Positions 48,591-60,054 are shown, counted from the stretch's first letter. The stretch: 64,000 nt of DNA from Campanula takesimana (GCA_026119855.1 JAOWBW010000761.1:62001-126000); one strand, 5' to 3'. Program-made: numbers and translations. The notes: generated by a model not told the origin, from the sequence alone.

Positions 48591-48627
48591 CTACGTATCT
48601 CTTTCGAGAATCAAGCCTCCGTAGTTC
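48591..48627 (-). other. Conserved Tat UTR hairpin, Tat-1 copy 1
   Basis: Outer CTACG/CGTAG. Inner TCTC (48598-48601) with GAGA (48606-48609), loop TTTC. Confidence 0.65.
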
Positions 48628-48682
48628 TAACTCAAACTATCAGTCAAACACAGACAATGGTCGGTTCCGGTTTCCCAGTTTA

Positions 48683-48720
48683 CCTACGTATCTCTCTCGA
48701 GAATCAGACTAAACGTAGTT
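48683..48720 (-). other. Conserved Tat UTR hairpin, Tat-1 copy 2
   Basis: Outer CTACGT/ACGTAG. Inner TCTC (48691-48694) with GAGA (48699-48702). Confidence 0.68.
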
Positions 48721-48841
48721 CAGGTTTATTAAAATTTAAAGCAGAGGGTAGCATTGAGATGCGATATCTCTTTGCTGGGGATGGGGGTTGGCATTGAAAC
48801 ATGGTTATGAGAATGGGCGACTGAGCTCACCAAGGTAAGCT

Positions 48842-48881
48842 GCCTATGTATCCTTTGCGGGAATCAAATCGCGGCGTAGTT
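48842..48881 (-). other. Conserved Tat UTR hairpin, Tat-1 copy 3
   Basis: Outer CTATG/CGTAG (one wobble). Inner TCC (48851-48853) with GGA (48860-48862), the weakest copy. Confidence 0.5.
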
Positions 48882-48894
48882 CTGGGGAGATACA

Positions 48895-49427
48895 TCTCGG
48901 GCTCCCGAGATGACCAGGGGTGAAATACATAATTTTAACTGGGGAACGTACGACGTTGCGCAGTTCGGGGGAGGTAATCTCGGGCGCCCGAGAAGACCAG
49001 GGTGGAATATATAATTTCAACTGGGGAACGTACGACGTTGCGCAGTTCGGGGGAGGTAATCTCGGGCGCCCGAGAAGACCAGGGTGGAACAACATAGCAT
49101 TGCCAGGGAGTTGCATTGAGAAGTGAAGTCTCTTTGCTGGGGGGTTGGTATTTGACAAACAAATTGCGAGAATTGGCGACTGAGTCCAACGTTGTGAACT
49201 GCCTACGTATCCCGCCGTGGGAATCAAGTCGAGTCGTAGTTCTGATTAGAACCGACTCGAACAATTAAGAGAAGGTTTAAGACCCACACGACTCAAGGGT
49301 TGACGCAAGGTACAATCTGAGTAAAGGGTGCATTGAGATTTTATCTCTCTTTGCAAAGGGATGGAAATCATGAAGGGAGAACGTACGACGTTGCGCAGTT
49401 CGGGGAGGTAATCTCGGGCACCGGAGA
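48895..49427. repeat. Four TCTCGGGCGCCCGAGA palindromes in Tat-1
   Basis: Copies at 48895-48910 (one changed base at the centre), 48978-48993 and 49060-49075 (both perfect 16-bp palindromes), and 49412-49427 (degraded). The two perfect copies lie in an 82-bp tandem repeat. Each is followed by AGA(C/T)CA or AGACCAGG. Confidence 0.88.
49202..49242 (-). other. Conserved Tat UTR hairpin, Tat-1 copy 4
   Basis: Outer CTACG/CGTAG. Inner TCCC (49210-49213) with GGGA (49219-49222). Confidence 0.68.
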
Positions 49428-49848
49428 AGACCAAGCTGGAACAACATATCTTTTCAAAAGGGGGACCTACGACGTTGGGCAGTTCGGGGGAAGTAATCCC
49501 GATCTTTCGAGAAAACTTAGGGCAATAAACAATTGAAGCCATTTATGTACACAAACTAAAATCAAGGATACGCCGCATTCTGCGCCGTCCAGATTCTTCT
49601 GCCTTTGTTTTTGCTGTGTGATGAGATTTTTGTACTTTTTTAAGCGAGAGACCACCGCTTTGTGTGATCCACTGGTGCTGTTTTAACCCCGACTGATTCT
49701 TTTTTGCTATTGGGAGGGATAACAGGATCGGCTTCGTCCGTTGATCTGCAAGTTAGCTTTGCATGCAGTGGCAGATGTGATTCACACAGATAAAAATTGG
49801 ATTATTCTGACCGAACACAATCTTTCTTTTATTCTGAAATTCCGGATA

Positions 49849-49886
<38 letters not shown>

Positions 49887-50148
49887 ACACCGACTCGCGA
49901 TTAATGACCAACACTGAATCAAGCCCGGATTTCAGAGGACGGCTGCGGTTATATTCATGATAAAGGGGACAAGGTTCAATGCCTAGGGATGAGGACAAGG
50001 AAAATGTCAGCTTTTCTAAGATCCGCCGTACGGACGACTGACACCTTCTGTTGGGTTTTTGACTTTTCGAACCTTGATTTTGGCTAGGGGGGACGGGGAG
50101 ACAACCCCTTTTGGAATACTGATGATTTAGGCCGAGTTTTTGGGAGGT

Positions 50149-50156
50149 TATAAAAG
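50149..50156 (+). promoter_or_regulatory. TATA box of the Tat-1 antisense gene
   Basis: TATAAAAG followed by a pyrimidine-rich leader, 94 bases before the chosen ATG at 50243. Confidence 0.55.
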
Positions 50157-50242
50157 GGGAGGGGGAGCTCTTCTTATTTCTCACACCAACCAACTTCTCC
50201 TTCTTTCCTGCTTTGCATCCTTTAGCTCATTTCCCTTCTAAA

Positions 50243-51655
50243 ATGGCTAATCTTGGCCAAACCCTGGTTAACATCGAAGAATACCGGGTAGGACTCGACT
50301 GCTGGGTGAATTCATACCCAAATAATGTACGAGCGGTGCTAGAAGAAAACTATCATTTCAAGTTGCTCTTTACTCTGAGGAAGCTTCCCATTCAGTGGGA
50401 GATGATCCGCGGTGTTTCTGTTTTCTGGTCAACCTGGACCCACTTGTTCAATTTCAATCAAGACGAACTGTGTCCCACCTTTGAGGAATTCTGCGCCATT
50501 ACAGGCAATACCATTTACGGCGAGGCCATGGTGCCCACTTCCCGCAGGACACCTGCTCGGTGGCTCATTGAAACCTTCGGCTTTGATATTGACTTCTCAA
50601 GGGTTCTCCTTCATGGGATCCACCTTGACATTACTTGCTTCCCCGAACTCTTTGGCGAGGCTGACCCTCATAACCCGGTGTACTCCGACCGTAGGGACTT
50701 TGCCTTGGTTATGTGCCTATTTGCAGAGATGTTTTTGGTTTCTTACGATGGCTTCATCAACTCAAGGATGGTGGATATCGTTGATTCTTGCAAGCGTGGT
50801 GCCGGTAACGTGATGACTGTCCTCTTGGCTGAGACTTTGCATGGGCTGGACGGCTACTATCCCAGAGGTGATGCTTTCACGTCGGGAAACCCCATTCTAT
50901 TGCAGATCTGGCTTCAGGAGCATCTCAAGATCATTCGGCCGGTGTCGAATCCTGACTATACCCCTTCTATGCTTCCAAGGCGAGGTTTATACAGGCAAAA
51001 CTGCACTACCGTCAAGGAGTGGGTTAGACACTTTTGGCGGATCACATCGGCAGACATCACATGGGTGCCTCCACATTGGGGTTTGAGCAGGTATCTCATT
51101 ACGAGTGCGGGTCATTCCTTCTTCTGGCTGGCTGGGCTTCGCTCCACCACTTTCTACTTGGGCCAACGGGTGGCTCGCCAGTTCGGACAAGTCCAAGGGA
51201 TCCCCTTTTCTGACCTTCCCATCACAGATAATTTGCCGGTGAGTACCAACATATGCAACTTGATCAAAGAGGTTTGGTATCAGAATGGTGCACACATCGG
51301 TCGAGGCAGGCGCCGGGGTGAAGGGGACACATTTTATGAACCCACTTTGGAATATCTTGAGTGGTTGGGCCCTCAAATTGCTGAAGAAATCGCTACCATT
51401 GCAGCTTTGGTACTGGAGCTCGTAGGTCCAGAAATTCTGTCTGGGGATTACTATTCCCAGATAACAGGGCCGACAATTTTCCAGAATCAGATTGGCGGGA
51501 GTCAACCACGCAGCGGTCATCGATCCGGACGCCGCAGAAATGATCGGGGCTCAACTTTAAGGAACACCCAGCCTGATGCAACGAACTCTGAGAATCAAAG
51601 GGGAGAAATCTCGACGGGTCCTTATCCGAACGTGTTCGATCGTCTCAGTCCCTGA
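50243..51655 (+). CDS. Tat-1 antisense ORF, DUF7745 / plant-mobile-domain-like protein, intact
   Basis: About 470 residues from MANLGQTLVN. I prefer this Met to the in-frame one ten codons upstream because of leader length after the TATA box. Visible segments: a N-terminal block with FNQDELCPTFEEFCAITGN, a central helical block (FALVMCLFAEMFLVSYDGF; GNPILLQIWLQEHLKII), WVRHFWRITSADITW, GHSFFWLAGLRSTTFYLGQR, and an Arg-rich C-terminus. Proteins of this type occur widely as extra ORFs in plant Tat elements and as free genes; they are distantly like the plant mobile domain. Role not established. It is transcribed, if at all, opposite to gag-pol. It is fully open while the pol frame is broken, and it is flanked by T runs at 49852-49880 and 51953-51972. 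Confidence 0.75.
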   Translation: MANLGQTLVNIEEYRVGLDCWVNSYPNNVRAVLEENYHFKLLFTLRKLPIQWEMIRGVSVFWSTWTHLFNFNQDELCPTFEEFCAITGNTIYGEAMVPTSRRTPARWLIETFGFDIDFSRVLLHGIHLDITCFPELFGEADPHNPVYSDRRDFALVMCLFAEMFLVSYDGFINSRMVDIVDSCKRGAGNVMTVLLAETLHGLDGYYPRGDAFTSGNPILLQIWLQEHLKIIRPVSNPDYTPSMLPRRGLYRQNCTTVKEWVRHFWRITSADITWVPPHWGLSRYLITSAGHSFFWLAGLRSTTFYLGQRVARQFGQVQGIPFSDLPITDNLPVSTNICNLIKEVWYQNGAHIGRGRRRGEGDTFYEPTLEYLEWLGPQIAEEIATIAALVLELVGPEILSGDYYSQITGPTIFQNQIGGSQPRSGHRSGRRRNDRGSTLRNTQPDATNSENQRGEISTGPYPNVFDRLSP

Positions 51656-52007
51656 ATAAAGTTTCAGTTATTTTCGCTTTAATCCTTGGTTGCCACGCCA
51701 AGATGATGTGTTTTTATTTCAAAGTTTGTTGTGTTTGTTTTTCCTTTTGAACGTAATGTTTGCAAGTTCAACGTGGGGAATAAAAAGCTTTCTTTACTTT
51801 TAATGACCGGACCCGAAGGTTGCCTACGTTCCTCTTTAGAGGCTCAGGTCAACGTAGTTCGACACAGTTACATGAAATTTTGCGCGCCTCCTGTTTTTTT
51901 ACCTAGAACTGCCCTTTCGGGTTTTCACCTCTAGTGGGGCTGTCTTTTGCGCTTTTTTTTTTTTTTTTTTTTACAGACTCGATAGGAAACACAAATCTCT
52001 GCGTCTT
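51656..52007. other. Tat-1 spacer between antisense gene and integrase
   Basis: Non-coding. It contains one conserved hairpin (51823-51857) and a 20-base T run (51953-51972). The two genes converge here. Confidence 0.7.
51823..51857 (-). other. Conserved Tat UTR hairpin, Tat-1 copy 5
   Basis: Outer CTACGT/ACGTAG. Inner CCTC (51831-51834) with GAGG (51839-51842), loop TTTA. Confidence 0.7.
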
Positions 52008-53165
52008 CTACGCATAATACTTCTTCAATTTGTTGAGGTTGCAGGGCTGAACAAGGTCTTCTCCAAATTCAGTTTGCAGGAACACGGCTCCACCAGACTG
52101 TATCTTCTTGACAATGTAGGGGCCCAACCACGGAGACTTCCATTTCCCTCGGGGGTCAACATAACTTGGTGGCTTTTCTCGCAGCACAAGATCTCCCATT
52201 TTGATATTGCGGTCTTTCACTTTCTTGTTAAATGCTCTGGCAATTCTGCGCTGGTACGCACGATTGTGCTCAAGGGCCAACAACCGCTTTTCATCGAGCA
52301 ATGCTAACTCTTCATGGCGACTTTGTAACCAATCAACTTCAGACACTTGATTCTCAAGTAGCACTCTCATAGAGGGGATTTCAAGCTCAATCGGGAGAAT
52401 TGCTTCCATGCCATATGCAAGTGAATAAGGAGTAGCCCCAGTCGGTGTCCGAACAGATGTGCGGTATCCCCATAAGGCTAAAGGCAGTTTCTCGGACCAA
52501 TCTTTTCCAGTGATAGCCATCTTTCTAATGATGTTCTCCAGGGTTTTGTTCGCCGCTTCTACCGCTCCATTGGCTTGGGGTCGATAGGGGGATGACTTGT
52601 GTCTGACCACCCAGAATTCGTCAAGCAATCGGTTGACTTCCCCTTCAAAGTGAGTTCCATTATCTGAGATAATCTCATAAGGGACCCCATATTTGTAGAA
52701 AATGTTGGTACGAATGAACTCGGCTACCTTCTTGGCATTCAAAACTTTGTAAGCAGCGGCCTCAACCCACTTGGTGAAGTAATCGATAGCTACGAGCACG
52801 TATTCTTGCCCACCCGAACCTTTCGGTTTGACCTGACCAATAACATCTATCCCCCATGTGGAGAAAGGCCAAGGAGCAGTTGATTGATAAAGAACGTGTG
52901 GCGGCAGATGTTGTAGACTAGCGTACCGCTGACACTGATCACAGGTTCGCACTTTCATCATACAATCCTTTTCCATCGTGGTCCAGTAGTACCCTTGCCT
53001 CACTATCTTCTTAGCGAGCATGTGCCCATTCATGTGGAGTCCACACAGTCCCCCATGGATTTCATCCATGATTCTATTCGCCTCAGTCTTATCTACACAG
53101 AGAAAATTTGGTCCGTGATGATACCTTTTGTACAACTGATCTCTGGAAATCACAAATTGGGAGGC
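52008..53165 (-). pseudogene. Tat-1 integrase
   Basis: An open stretch of 381 residues. Zinc finger (EIHGGLCGLHMNGH, CDQC), catalytic Asp (WGIDVIG), Asp (ISDNGTHF), Glu (GAVEAANK) are all present, and the C-terminus is LNKLKKYYA. It joins the upstream aRNH segment in frame across a single TAG at 53166-53168, so only that stop separates it from the polyprotein. Confidence 0.92.
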
Positions 53166-54229
53166 CTATCTGCGCATTGCAATCCTTGCCCTTTTGTCCC
53201 TTTCTGGAGGGTAGGTCCCATTCCTGAGCACATTCCATACGTCTGTATACCACGGCTCTTCATTCTCTTCGCTTTCTAGCTCAATATCCAGGCAGTAGGC
53301 TGGGATTGATCTCTTACTAACCACAAACGGCTTTACCATAACATCTGCAGGGAATTCCATGATGGAGGCTAGGGTAGCCAATGCATCTGTGAATCTATTT
53401 CGGTCCCTTGGGAGATAATGGAATGAGATATCTGAGAAGCGTTCTGTGAGCGCTACCAGTCGAATATGATACTGCTGTAGTCTTGGATCCAGGATTTTCC
53501 ATTTTCCCTCGACCTGATTGATGATCAAGGCGGAGTCCCCGAACACTTCAATTTCTTTGACCCCTCGATTTAATGCTTCTCCCAGGCCGGCGATGCAAGC
53601 CTCATACTCCGCTGTGTTATTCGAAAAGTCGAAGTCTAACTGGATAGCAATAGGCGTGTGTGCATCACTTGGATCAATGAGAAAGATTCAATTCCGAAAC
53701 CTCTCTTGTTGGCAGCCCCATCAAAGAAGAGTTTCCACTTATTCTCCGAACAATCAACAGTGTAGATCCCTTCATCGGGAAACTGAGCTTCTGGTCCGGG
53801 CTCAAGATCAAGAGCCAAATCTGCAAGCTGGTCTGCTATCACCCTTCCTTTAATGGACTTAGGCGTTGCGTAAGTCATATCAAACTCGCTTAAGAGAAAA
53901 GCCCACTTGGCCACTCGATTGGACATGGTTGGCCTTTCGAGGATGTACTTCACTGGATCCATTCGGGATATAATCTGGACAGGTAAGGATTGCAGATAAA
54001 TTTTTAATCGCTGCGAGACCCAAACCAAACCGGTACATGCCTTTTCCAACGCTGAGTAGTTCAATTCACTCCCTTGTAGCTTTCTGCTAACAAAATAGAT
54101 GGCACTTTCCACCCAGGAGTCCTCTTTTTCTTGTGCAAGCATTGCTCCTACTGCAGTATCAGTAACTGTTAGGTACAGTCGTAAGGGTTTGTACGAATGA
54201 GGTGGCGCCAAGACCGGTGGGCTTGTCAA
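53166..54229 (-). pseudogene. Tat-1 first RNase H and second (aRNH) RNase H
   Basis: The first RNase H (LRLYLTVTDTAVGAMLAQ, YSALEKACTGLVWVSQRL) is degenerate, as in the branch. The aRNH follows with LFFDGAANK, then after a one-base frame change near 53690, GDSALIINQ and RFTDALATLASI. The residues around the second acidic position are in the third frame between 53640 and 53560. Confidence 0.88.
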
Positions 54230-55606
54230 GTATTCTTTGACCTTTTCAAAAGAAATCTGGCATTCTTCATCCCATGATCGATCGGTGTCCTTTTGAGGAG
54301 CTTAAAGAGCGGTTCACACATCATGGTTAACTGCCGTATGAATCTGCTAATGTATTGAATCCTTCCCAAGAAACCTTTCACCTCTTTTTGAGTTCGAGGT
54401 TGAGGCATTTCTGTGATGGCCTTTATTTTGTCGGGGTCGACTTCAATCCCTTTTCAGTTACCAAGAAACCTAAGACTTTCCTCGGACAGTACCGAATGTG
54501 CATTTAGCAGGATTCAATTTCATGTGGTACTTCCGCAACCTTCGAAGAACTTTCTGAGGTCAATCAGATGCTGAGCGCCTTCTTCAACTGAGTGCACAAT
54601 CATGTCATCCACGTAGATTTCAAGCTCTTTGTGGATCATGTCATGAAAAAGGGTCGTAGCACCTCTTTGATAAGTGGTTCCGGCATTTTAAGACCGAAAG
54701 GCATCACAGTATAGCAGAACGTCCCCCACGGGGTGATGAAGGAAGTTTCTTTTGATCTTCTACTGCCATCTTAATTTGGTTATAACCCGCCATTCCATCA
54801 ACGAACAACTTCACTTTGTGCATTGCAACCGAGTCCACCAAAATGTCAATATTTGGTAACGGGATATCATCCTTCGGGCAAGCCTTGTTGAGGTCTCTGA
54901 AATCAACACATATCCGGACTTAGCCGTTCGCCTTTTCAACTGTGACCATATTGGACAACCATTGGGGATACTCCACAACTCGGATGAAGCCTACTTGTAG
55001 CAGCCTCTCGATCTCCTCTTTAACCTGAAGGGCCCACTGCGGCTTGATTCTGCATAGTTTCTGCTTGACCGGTTTGGCGTCAGGAAAGGTAGGAATTCGG
55101 TGTTCCACGATCGTCGGATCTAACCCTGGCATGTCTTCATGCGACCAGGCAAACACATCAACAAATTCTTTGAGTAAACTGATCAGCTGTTCCCTGTCAG
55201 CCCCTTGCATGAAGCTCCCGATCTTCATTTCTTTGACTTCTTTATTCAGCCCCAGATTGATGGTAGACAGATTTTCCCCACAGGCTTCTAATTTTCGTTC
55301 CCCACGCTGTTTTGCTAACCTGTTTAACTCGATTAAATAGTCTTTTTCATCTTGACTTATGTTTTTTAAAGATTCATGATTAACTTTAGTTGTTGTTAAA
55401 TTTTCATTTGTTAAATCATTTTTTAAAATATTGGCAACCGAGGAGTAAGCGGAAATAGAGGAAACTTCATTCACAAAAGAGGGGAGTACAAGCTCGGCGA
55501 CCGCGTCGAGGTCCTCGACAGTGAGGTCCTCTTCGGGAGTCCCGGAAACAACATTAGATAGCACAAAGGGTTCAAAAGCGGGTCCATCAGGGCTAACATG
55601 AACCAA
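54230..55606 (-). pseudogene. Tat-1 reverse transcriptase and RT linker, multiple frameshifts
   Basis: The linker and RT start are open from 55606 to 54920 (MPGLDPTIVEHRI, FIRVVEYPQWLSNMV), ending at a TAA just before RICVDFRDLN. The rest of RT down to 54230 carries about six single-base losses, nearly all within short homopolymer runs (near 54750, 54690, 54545, 54480, 54450, 54290). The active site YVDD is at 54604-54615. Confidence 0.85.
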
Positions 55607-57119
55607 ACTGCTCCACCAGAGTGTCAGTAGTAGCGAGCGGGCCAGTGGTTCTGGACCAGTTATTAAGTGGTGCCACTGCCGGCTTGAGGTACTTCACCGG
55701 GTCATAAGCTTCACCATTACCATTTTCGATCATAACCACATATCCGTCTTCAAGACCAATTCCTTCAAACAACCCGAAGACATCATCTTCTTCATCAATA
55801 TTCCACGGAATAATCGGGTCCAGTTGCTTATAGGAACTGCCCACATCAAAGTTTTCATCGACCATCTTGATATTCTCAAATACTTCCCATCCAGCATGAG
55901 GCTTTTCATTAATGCCAATAACTGGCTCAAAAGGCATAACATACGCGACATCTTCAACTTTGCAAACAAAATATCCCTTCCAGGACTTTTCATAAGGACG
56001 GAGTGGGGGGAGCTTATAGGTCCTTCCACTTTTGATAGCAGTTTGTCTCTCCCTTTTCTGACGTACAGCTTCGGCGATTTCGGCAGGAGTCGGTTTGTAG
56101 CCAAGCCCAAAAGGAAGGAAGAAAAATGGAACATCATCCTTGATAGGTTCAATACACCCTTGTTGCTCTTTTCCAAGCCCCATCATAGGCAGGAACTTCA
56201 TCTTCTTGACCATATTCAAGGCCATTGCGTCTCCATACCTGGTCCGCTTTCTACCAATTAGATCGGTCTCCTTGACATATTCAATAGCATGGATCCGAGC
56301 TTGTGGGATCACTTCAAAACCACTCAAGAAGATGCCAGTATCTTTGTGCTCAATTCCCAAAATCGGGAGGTCATGAACTTGCGTATCATCTTGGGCATGA
56401 ACTACCACTACATGATTGTCGTGGATGAACTTGATGCACTGATGGTAGGAGGAAGCTACCCCTCTTACTCCATGGATCCAAGGGCGTTCCAAGAGTAGAC
56501 TGAATGAGGACTTGATATCAATCACTTGAAATTCAATCGGCATGACAAGAGGGCCAATGGTGAGAGTGAGAAGGACAACACCCAGAACACAGCGACTGGT
56601 GCTATCGTAAGCACGAACCACTTGAGAAGATGGGGCCAAATCAGTTATCTTGATTCCCAAATCTGTGAGAACATGCACGGGGCATACATTTACTGAGGAT
56701 CCATTATCGATCAAAACACGAGCTAAGTGCTCACCTCCGACCCCAACTGTGATGTGCAGAGCCTCGACATGATTAAGACAAATTTTTGGTGCATCGAGAT
56801 CGGTAAAAGTGATGATATTCCCAAAATGAATGTTGCCGATCATGTGGACAAGGTCATTGGGATAAGTCTCGATCGGGATGACAGCTTGAGCAAGAGCCTT
56901 AACCAACACGTCTCGGTGCTCCTGTGAAGACGAGAGCAAACCCCAAATGGATATATTAGCCTGGGTTTTCTTTAACTGGGTCAAGACCGGGTTCTCAGCG
57001 ACCTTCTCTTTCTGAGCGGGGACTTCTTCTTTATCCTTTCCCAATTCACTTGCCTCGGGATTTGGAGGCTGATAGGCTCTTCCGAGCGAGTGAGGTGATT
57101 CACATTTCCGCCAACCCAA
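55593..57119 (-). pseudogene. Tat-1 aspartic protease region
   Basis: 508 open residues in a frame different from both gag (overlap 56981-57119) and RT (overlap 55593-55606). The protease core shows VLIDNGSSVNVCPVHVL (Asp-Asn-Gly, usual in Tat) near 56700 and LLLERPWIHG. A G-patch-like stretch (MMGLGKEQQG) lies at about residue 320. Both frame changes could be single-base indels or, less likely, programmed. Confidence 0.82.
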
Positions 57120-59002
57120 GTGGCCTTTTTAACAGGGGCTTTTTGCTCCTTAACAGCTTTAGCACTAGACAAAATCGAATCCCAAGAGATCATATGGCAT
57201 TCAAAATCTTCGGAGATAACAGGAGTTACAGTGTAATTCAAAGCTTTCTTCGGAACGATGAAACTAGTCCTTGAGTAGTTTCCTTCAAACTCGATCACAT
57301 GGATCCCTGGCAAGGGATTAGTCACCACATTTGGTTGGGGCGGCTTCTGAATGAGTCCATCGTCTATCATGTCTTGCAGAGTGTGTCTCAAACTCCAACA
57401 TTCATTTTTCGCATGACCAGGTGATACGTGGTATGCACAATATTTACTTGCATCCCAATTCTTAGGAGGCGGATTAGGCGGGCGGTATCCTTCTATCGGC
57501 TTTAGTACTCCTTGGGCGACCAATCCTTGAAAGATAGTAGACAATGGAGCGCTGAATTTATCAAAATGGCGATCTCTCCGATTTCCACCATTCCTTCGCT
57601 GATCGGTGACAGAGGTCACAGAACCATCTTGATTATAACACGGAGGTGCCCTATTGTAGCTGCTCCGGCTTGGTCCCACATTGCTGTTCTAAAAAGGAGC
57701 AGGGGTCATGGAAACATTGATCACAACTGGTGCCGGGGCTTTAGCAGCGGATCGGAATCTGTAGGAGCTAGGAGAAGAATCTAGCTTGATCACCCCAGTT
57801 CGGACATCTTCGTCAATACGAGAACCCACATCAAGAATAGAAGCAAAATCTGGAAATAGGAGATATTTCATCTTATCTGCATACACCGGCTGAAGATTCT
57901 TAAGGAAAATACGAGTCTTCTCGGCACTGTCAGGCCTCTCCAGAGTTTGAGCAACTTTCTTTCTCCACCTACTTGCAAATTCAGAAAAGGATTCCTTCTC
58001 ACGCTGAGCACACGAATCGAGGTCACGACGGCTCTTCTCCTAGTTGGAGTTATCTTTGTATCGCTTCTGGAATTCATCCACGAGCTTCCCCCAATTATCA
58101 ACCAGATTGGCATCCACAGTCATAAACCACTGCTTAGCGGCTCCTACCAAAGTCAGATGGAAGTTGGAGGCCATCGCACCAACATTAGCCCCACGAGACT
58201 GCATTTCATGAGCGTAAGATTTCAGGTGGGCCATTGGGCAACCTGTACCGTCAAATTTCTCCACATCGGGCATTTTGAATTTAGGAGGCAGAACAGCAAA
58301 TGGAGATAATTTCAAGGAATCTGCAGAAAACTCCCCTTTATTCATGACCTTTCTCAACATTTCTTTCATTTCGCTCATTTCAATCTCAGCTTTAGTAAGG
58401 GGTACATATGGGACACCCTTGTAGAATGCTTCCATTTGGCGGACTAGGTTAGGATCTTTGCCCTGGGAAGTTCTTTGATTAATCTGAGAGTCACCGCTAG
58501 CAAACGCACCATAAGCATTGGGCTGCTGATTCGGATACAGAGTCTGCATATACTGAGCAAAGGCAATATGATCAGGCGGATACTGAGACGGATGTACAGC
58601 AAAATTTGCTGGAGTCGGGATGAAGGGCTGGTGAGTGCCACTGAAGTCTGGATAAGCCACATTACCCTGAGGAGGGATGTTCTGGTGATGACTCTGGCCG
58701 ATGGTGTTGCTACCAATAGCATTCAAGTTGATGGTAGGGATGCCACTTCCATTGGGACCTGTATTGCCATTGGGATTAGGATTGGGAACCCCATTTCCGG
58801 TCTGATTAACGTTCGGATCGCCATTGGGATTTCTGTTGGGGTTGCCATTGGGAGCCCCATTACTATTCTGATTCTGCATCTGCACAAGTGTAGCCAGTAG
58901 CTCATCTTGCTGAATCCTCATCTGACCTAACACATTCTTCTCCAACCATGCTTGAAGACCTGGTGGCGGCACATAAGCTTCCTCATTTTCTTCCTGGGCC
59001 AT
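56981..59002 (-). pseudogene. Tat-1 gag
   Basis: First usable Met is at 59002 (MAQEENEEAY). The frame is open further upstream without ATG to a stop near 59125, and TTTCAG lies at about 59112 on the minus strand, so a spliced start as in Ogre elements is possible. An Asn/Pro/Gly-rich repeat (NPNGN type, 58740-58860) is followed by the gag core (KFKMPDVEKFDGTGCP, GAAKQWFMTV, FASRWRKKVAQ) and CAYHVSPGHAKNEC near 57430. In-frame TAGs at 58040 and 57689. Confidence 0.85.
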
Positions 59003-59050
59003 TGCAATAGCTTCTTCGGTTACAGGCACTGTCTCGGCAACTCGGATCAA

Positions 59051-60054
59051 CCTCCCCTTACTGTTTCTAGCTCCCTCTTTCCAAGTAGATGCCAGGCTTA
59101 GAGTATCTGAAAGGGATGGTGTTTAGGGCTGATTAGAGAGTGAAAAGGATCGAGATTTTCCGAGTTTGATTCAAAAGGAGTTCAAAAATCAAAATCAATC
59201 TTAGAATGCCGGATAAGCACTTGCTTTATTTTGACATGTTTTTGCATGAATCTTGGAATAGTGGATACCATCTCCAAAGTATAGGACCAACGTTTTTCAC
59301 CTGTACTGTACTATTGGCCGTCCGAGCCCCTAGCGAAGGACCTATACTCTTTCTGGGATCCACCATTCGGTTACGGTCAATGTGAGGGTCTTGACAATTT
59401 CAAGTCAATCCAAGAATTTCAACATGATATCCACAATTGAGGTCGATTATAACCTTTTGGGAATTCATAGGATTGAAGTAAAATTGTTTAGACAAAAACC
59501 GACATGAAGTCTGTGACGTGTTATTTTCGAAAGAATATGGACATCGCATTTCGGCTTTTGAAGCTTGGCTTACACCCATCACAGCGACCGTAGGCGCTCA
59601 CAGCGACCGTAGGCGCTCACAGCGACCGTAGGCGCTCACAGCGACCGTAGGCGCTCACAGCGACCGTAGGCGCTGCTAAGGGGGAAACAGTATACCGTTG
59701 ACCCTATGGGGAAGTCAAGTGAGCTCCCTTATGCCCCAGGTTTACCATCTCGGGTTTGAGATTCTAAGACGCTTTTCAAAAAACGTGCATGTGTGTGAGG
59801 TATCTATGAGTTCGAAAAATCATTTTGAAAGCACGTAAAGAAAACAAGAAAATCATTTTTTTTCCTTTTTTACTTGTTTTACCCCTTTTTTGGGGAATCA
59901 CTCACCACGCAATGCATATATATATATACAAGTAAGATAAGCGAAAAAACGCCCCTGCAAAACAGAGGTTAGGGAACAGATATATACACCCCAAGCAAGG
60001 CACATAAAGCATGGCACACACAAAGATTTAGAGTCTAGCCCACTTTAAAACAAT
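59051..60054 (-). other. Tat-1 5' leader
   Basis: Non-coding between PBS and gag, similar in part to the Tat-C leader (23690-23830). It contains the 19-bp tandem repeat. A G-rich/T-rich AT microsatellite lies at 59920. No ORF. Confidence 0.7.
59580..59674. repeat. 19-bp tandem repeat, five copies, in Tat-1 leader
   Basis: Unit ACAGCGACCGTAGGCGCTC starts at 59581, 59600, 59619, 59638 and 59657, with no mismatches among complete units. The unit contains an imperfect dyad AGCG...CGCT. Confidence 0.95.

Larger units (their letters stand above)
48490..50148. other. Tat-1 3' region between polypurine tract and antisense gene
   Basis: Starts with GAGCCCCTC, on the minus strand a polypurine tract next to the 3' LTR. 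It carries four conserved hairpins, four TCTCGGGCGCCCGAGA palindromes, an 82-bp tandem repeat (48932-49095) and a 29-base T run (49852-49880). No ORF I would call. Confidence 0.75.

Noticed and set aside
48591..49242. Hammerhead ribozyme or retrozyme
   Set aside because: I do not see the CTGATGA and GAAA core segments around the hairpins.
50243..51655. Host gene captured between elements
   Set aside because: It lies between the Tat-1 integrase and polypurine tract, and a remnant lies at the same place in Tat-C, so it belongs to the element lineage.
55593..57119. Programmed frameshift between gag and protease in Tat-1
   Set aside because: Other indels in the same element are random-looking and I see no convincing slippery site with a downstream structure.
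59580..59674. CRISPR-like array
   Set aside because: It is a direct tandem repeat without spacers in a plant retroelement.
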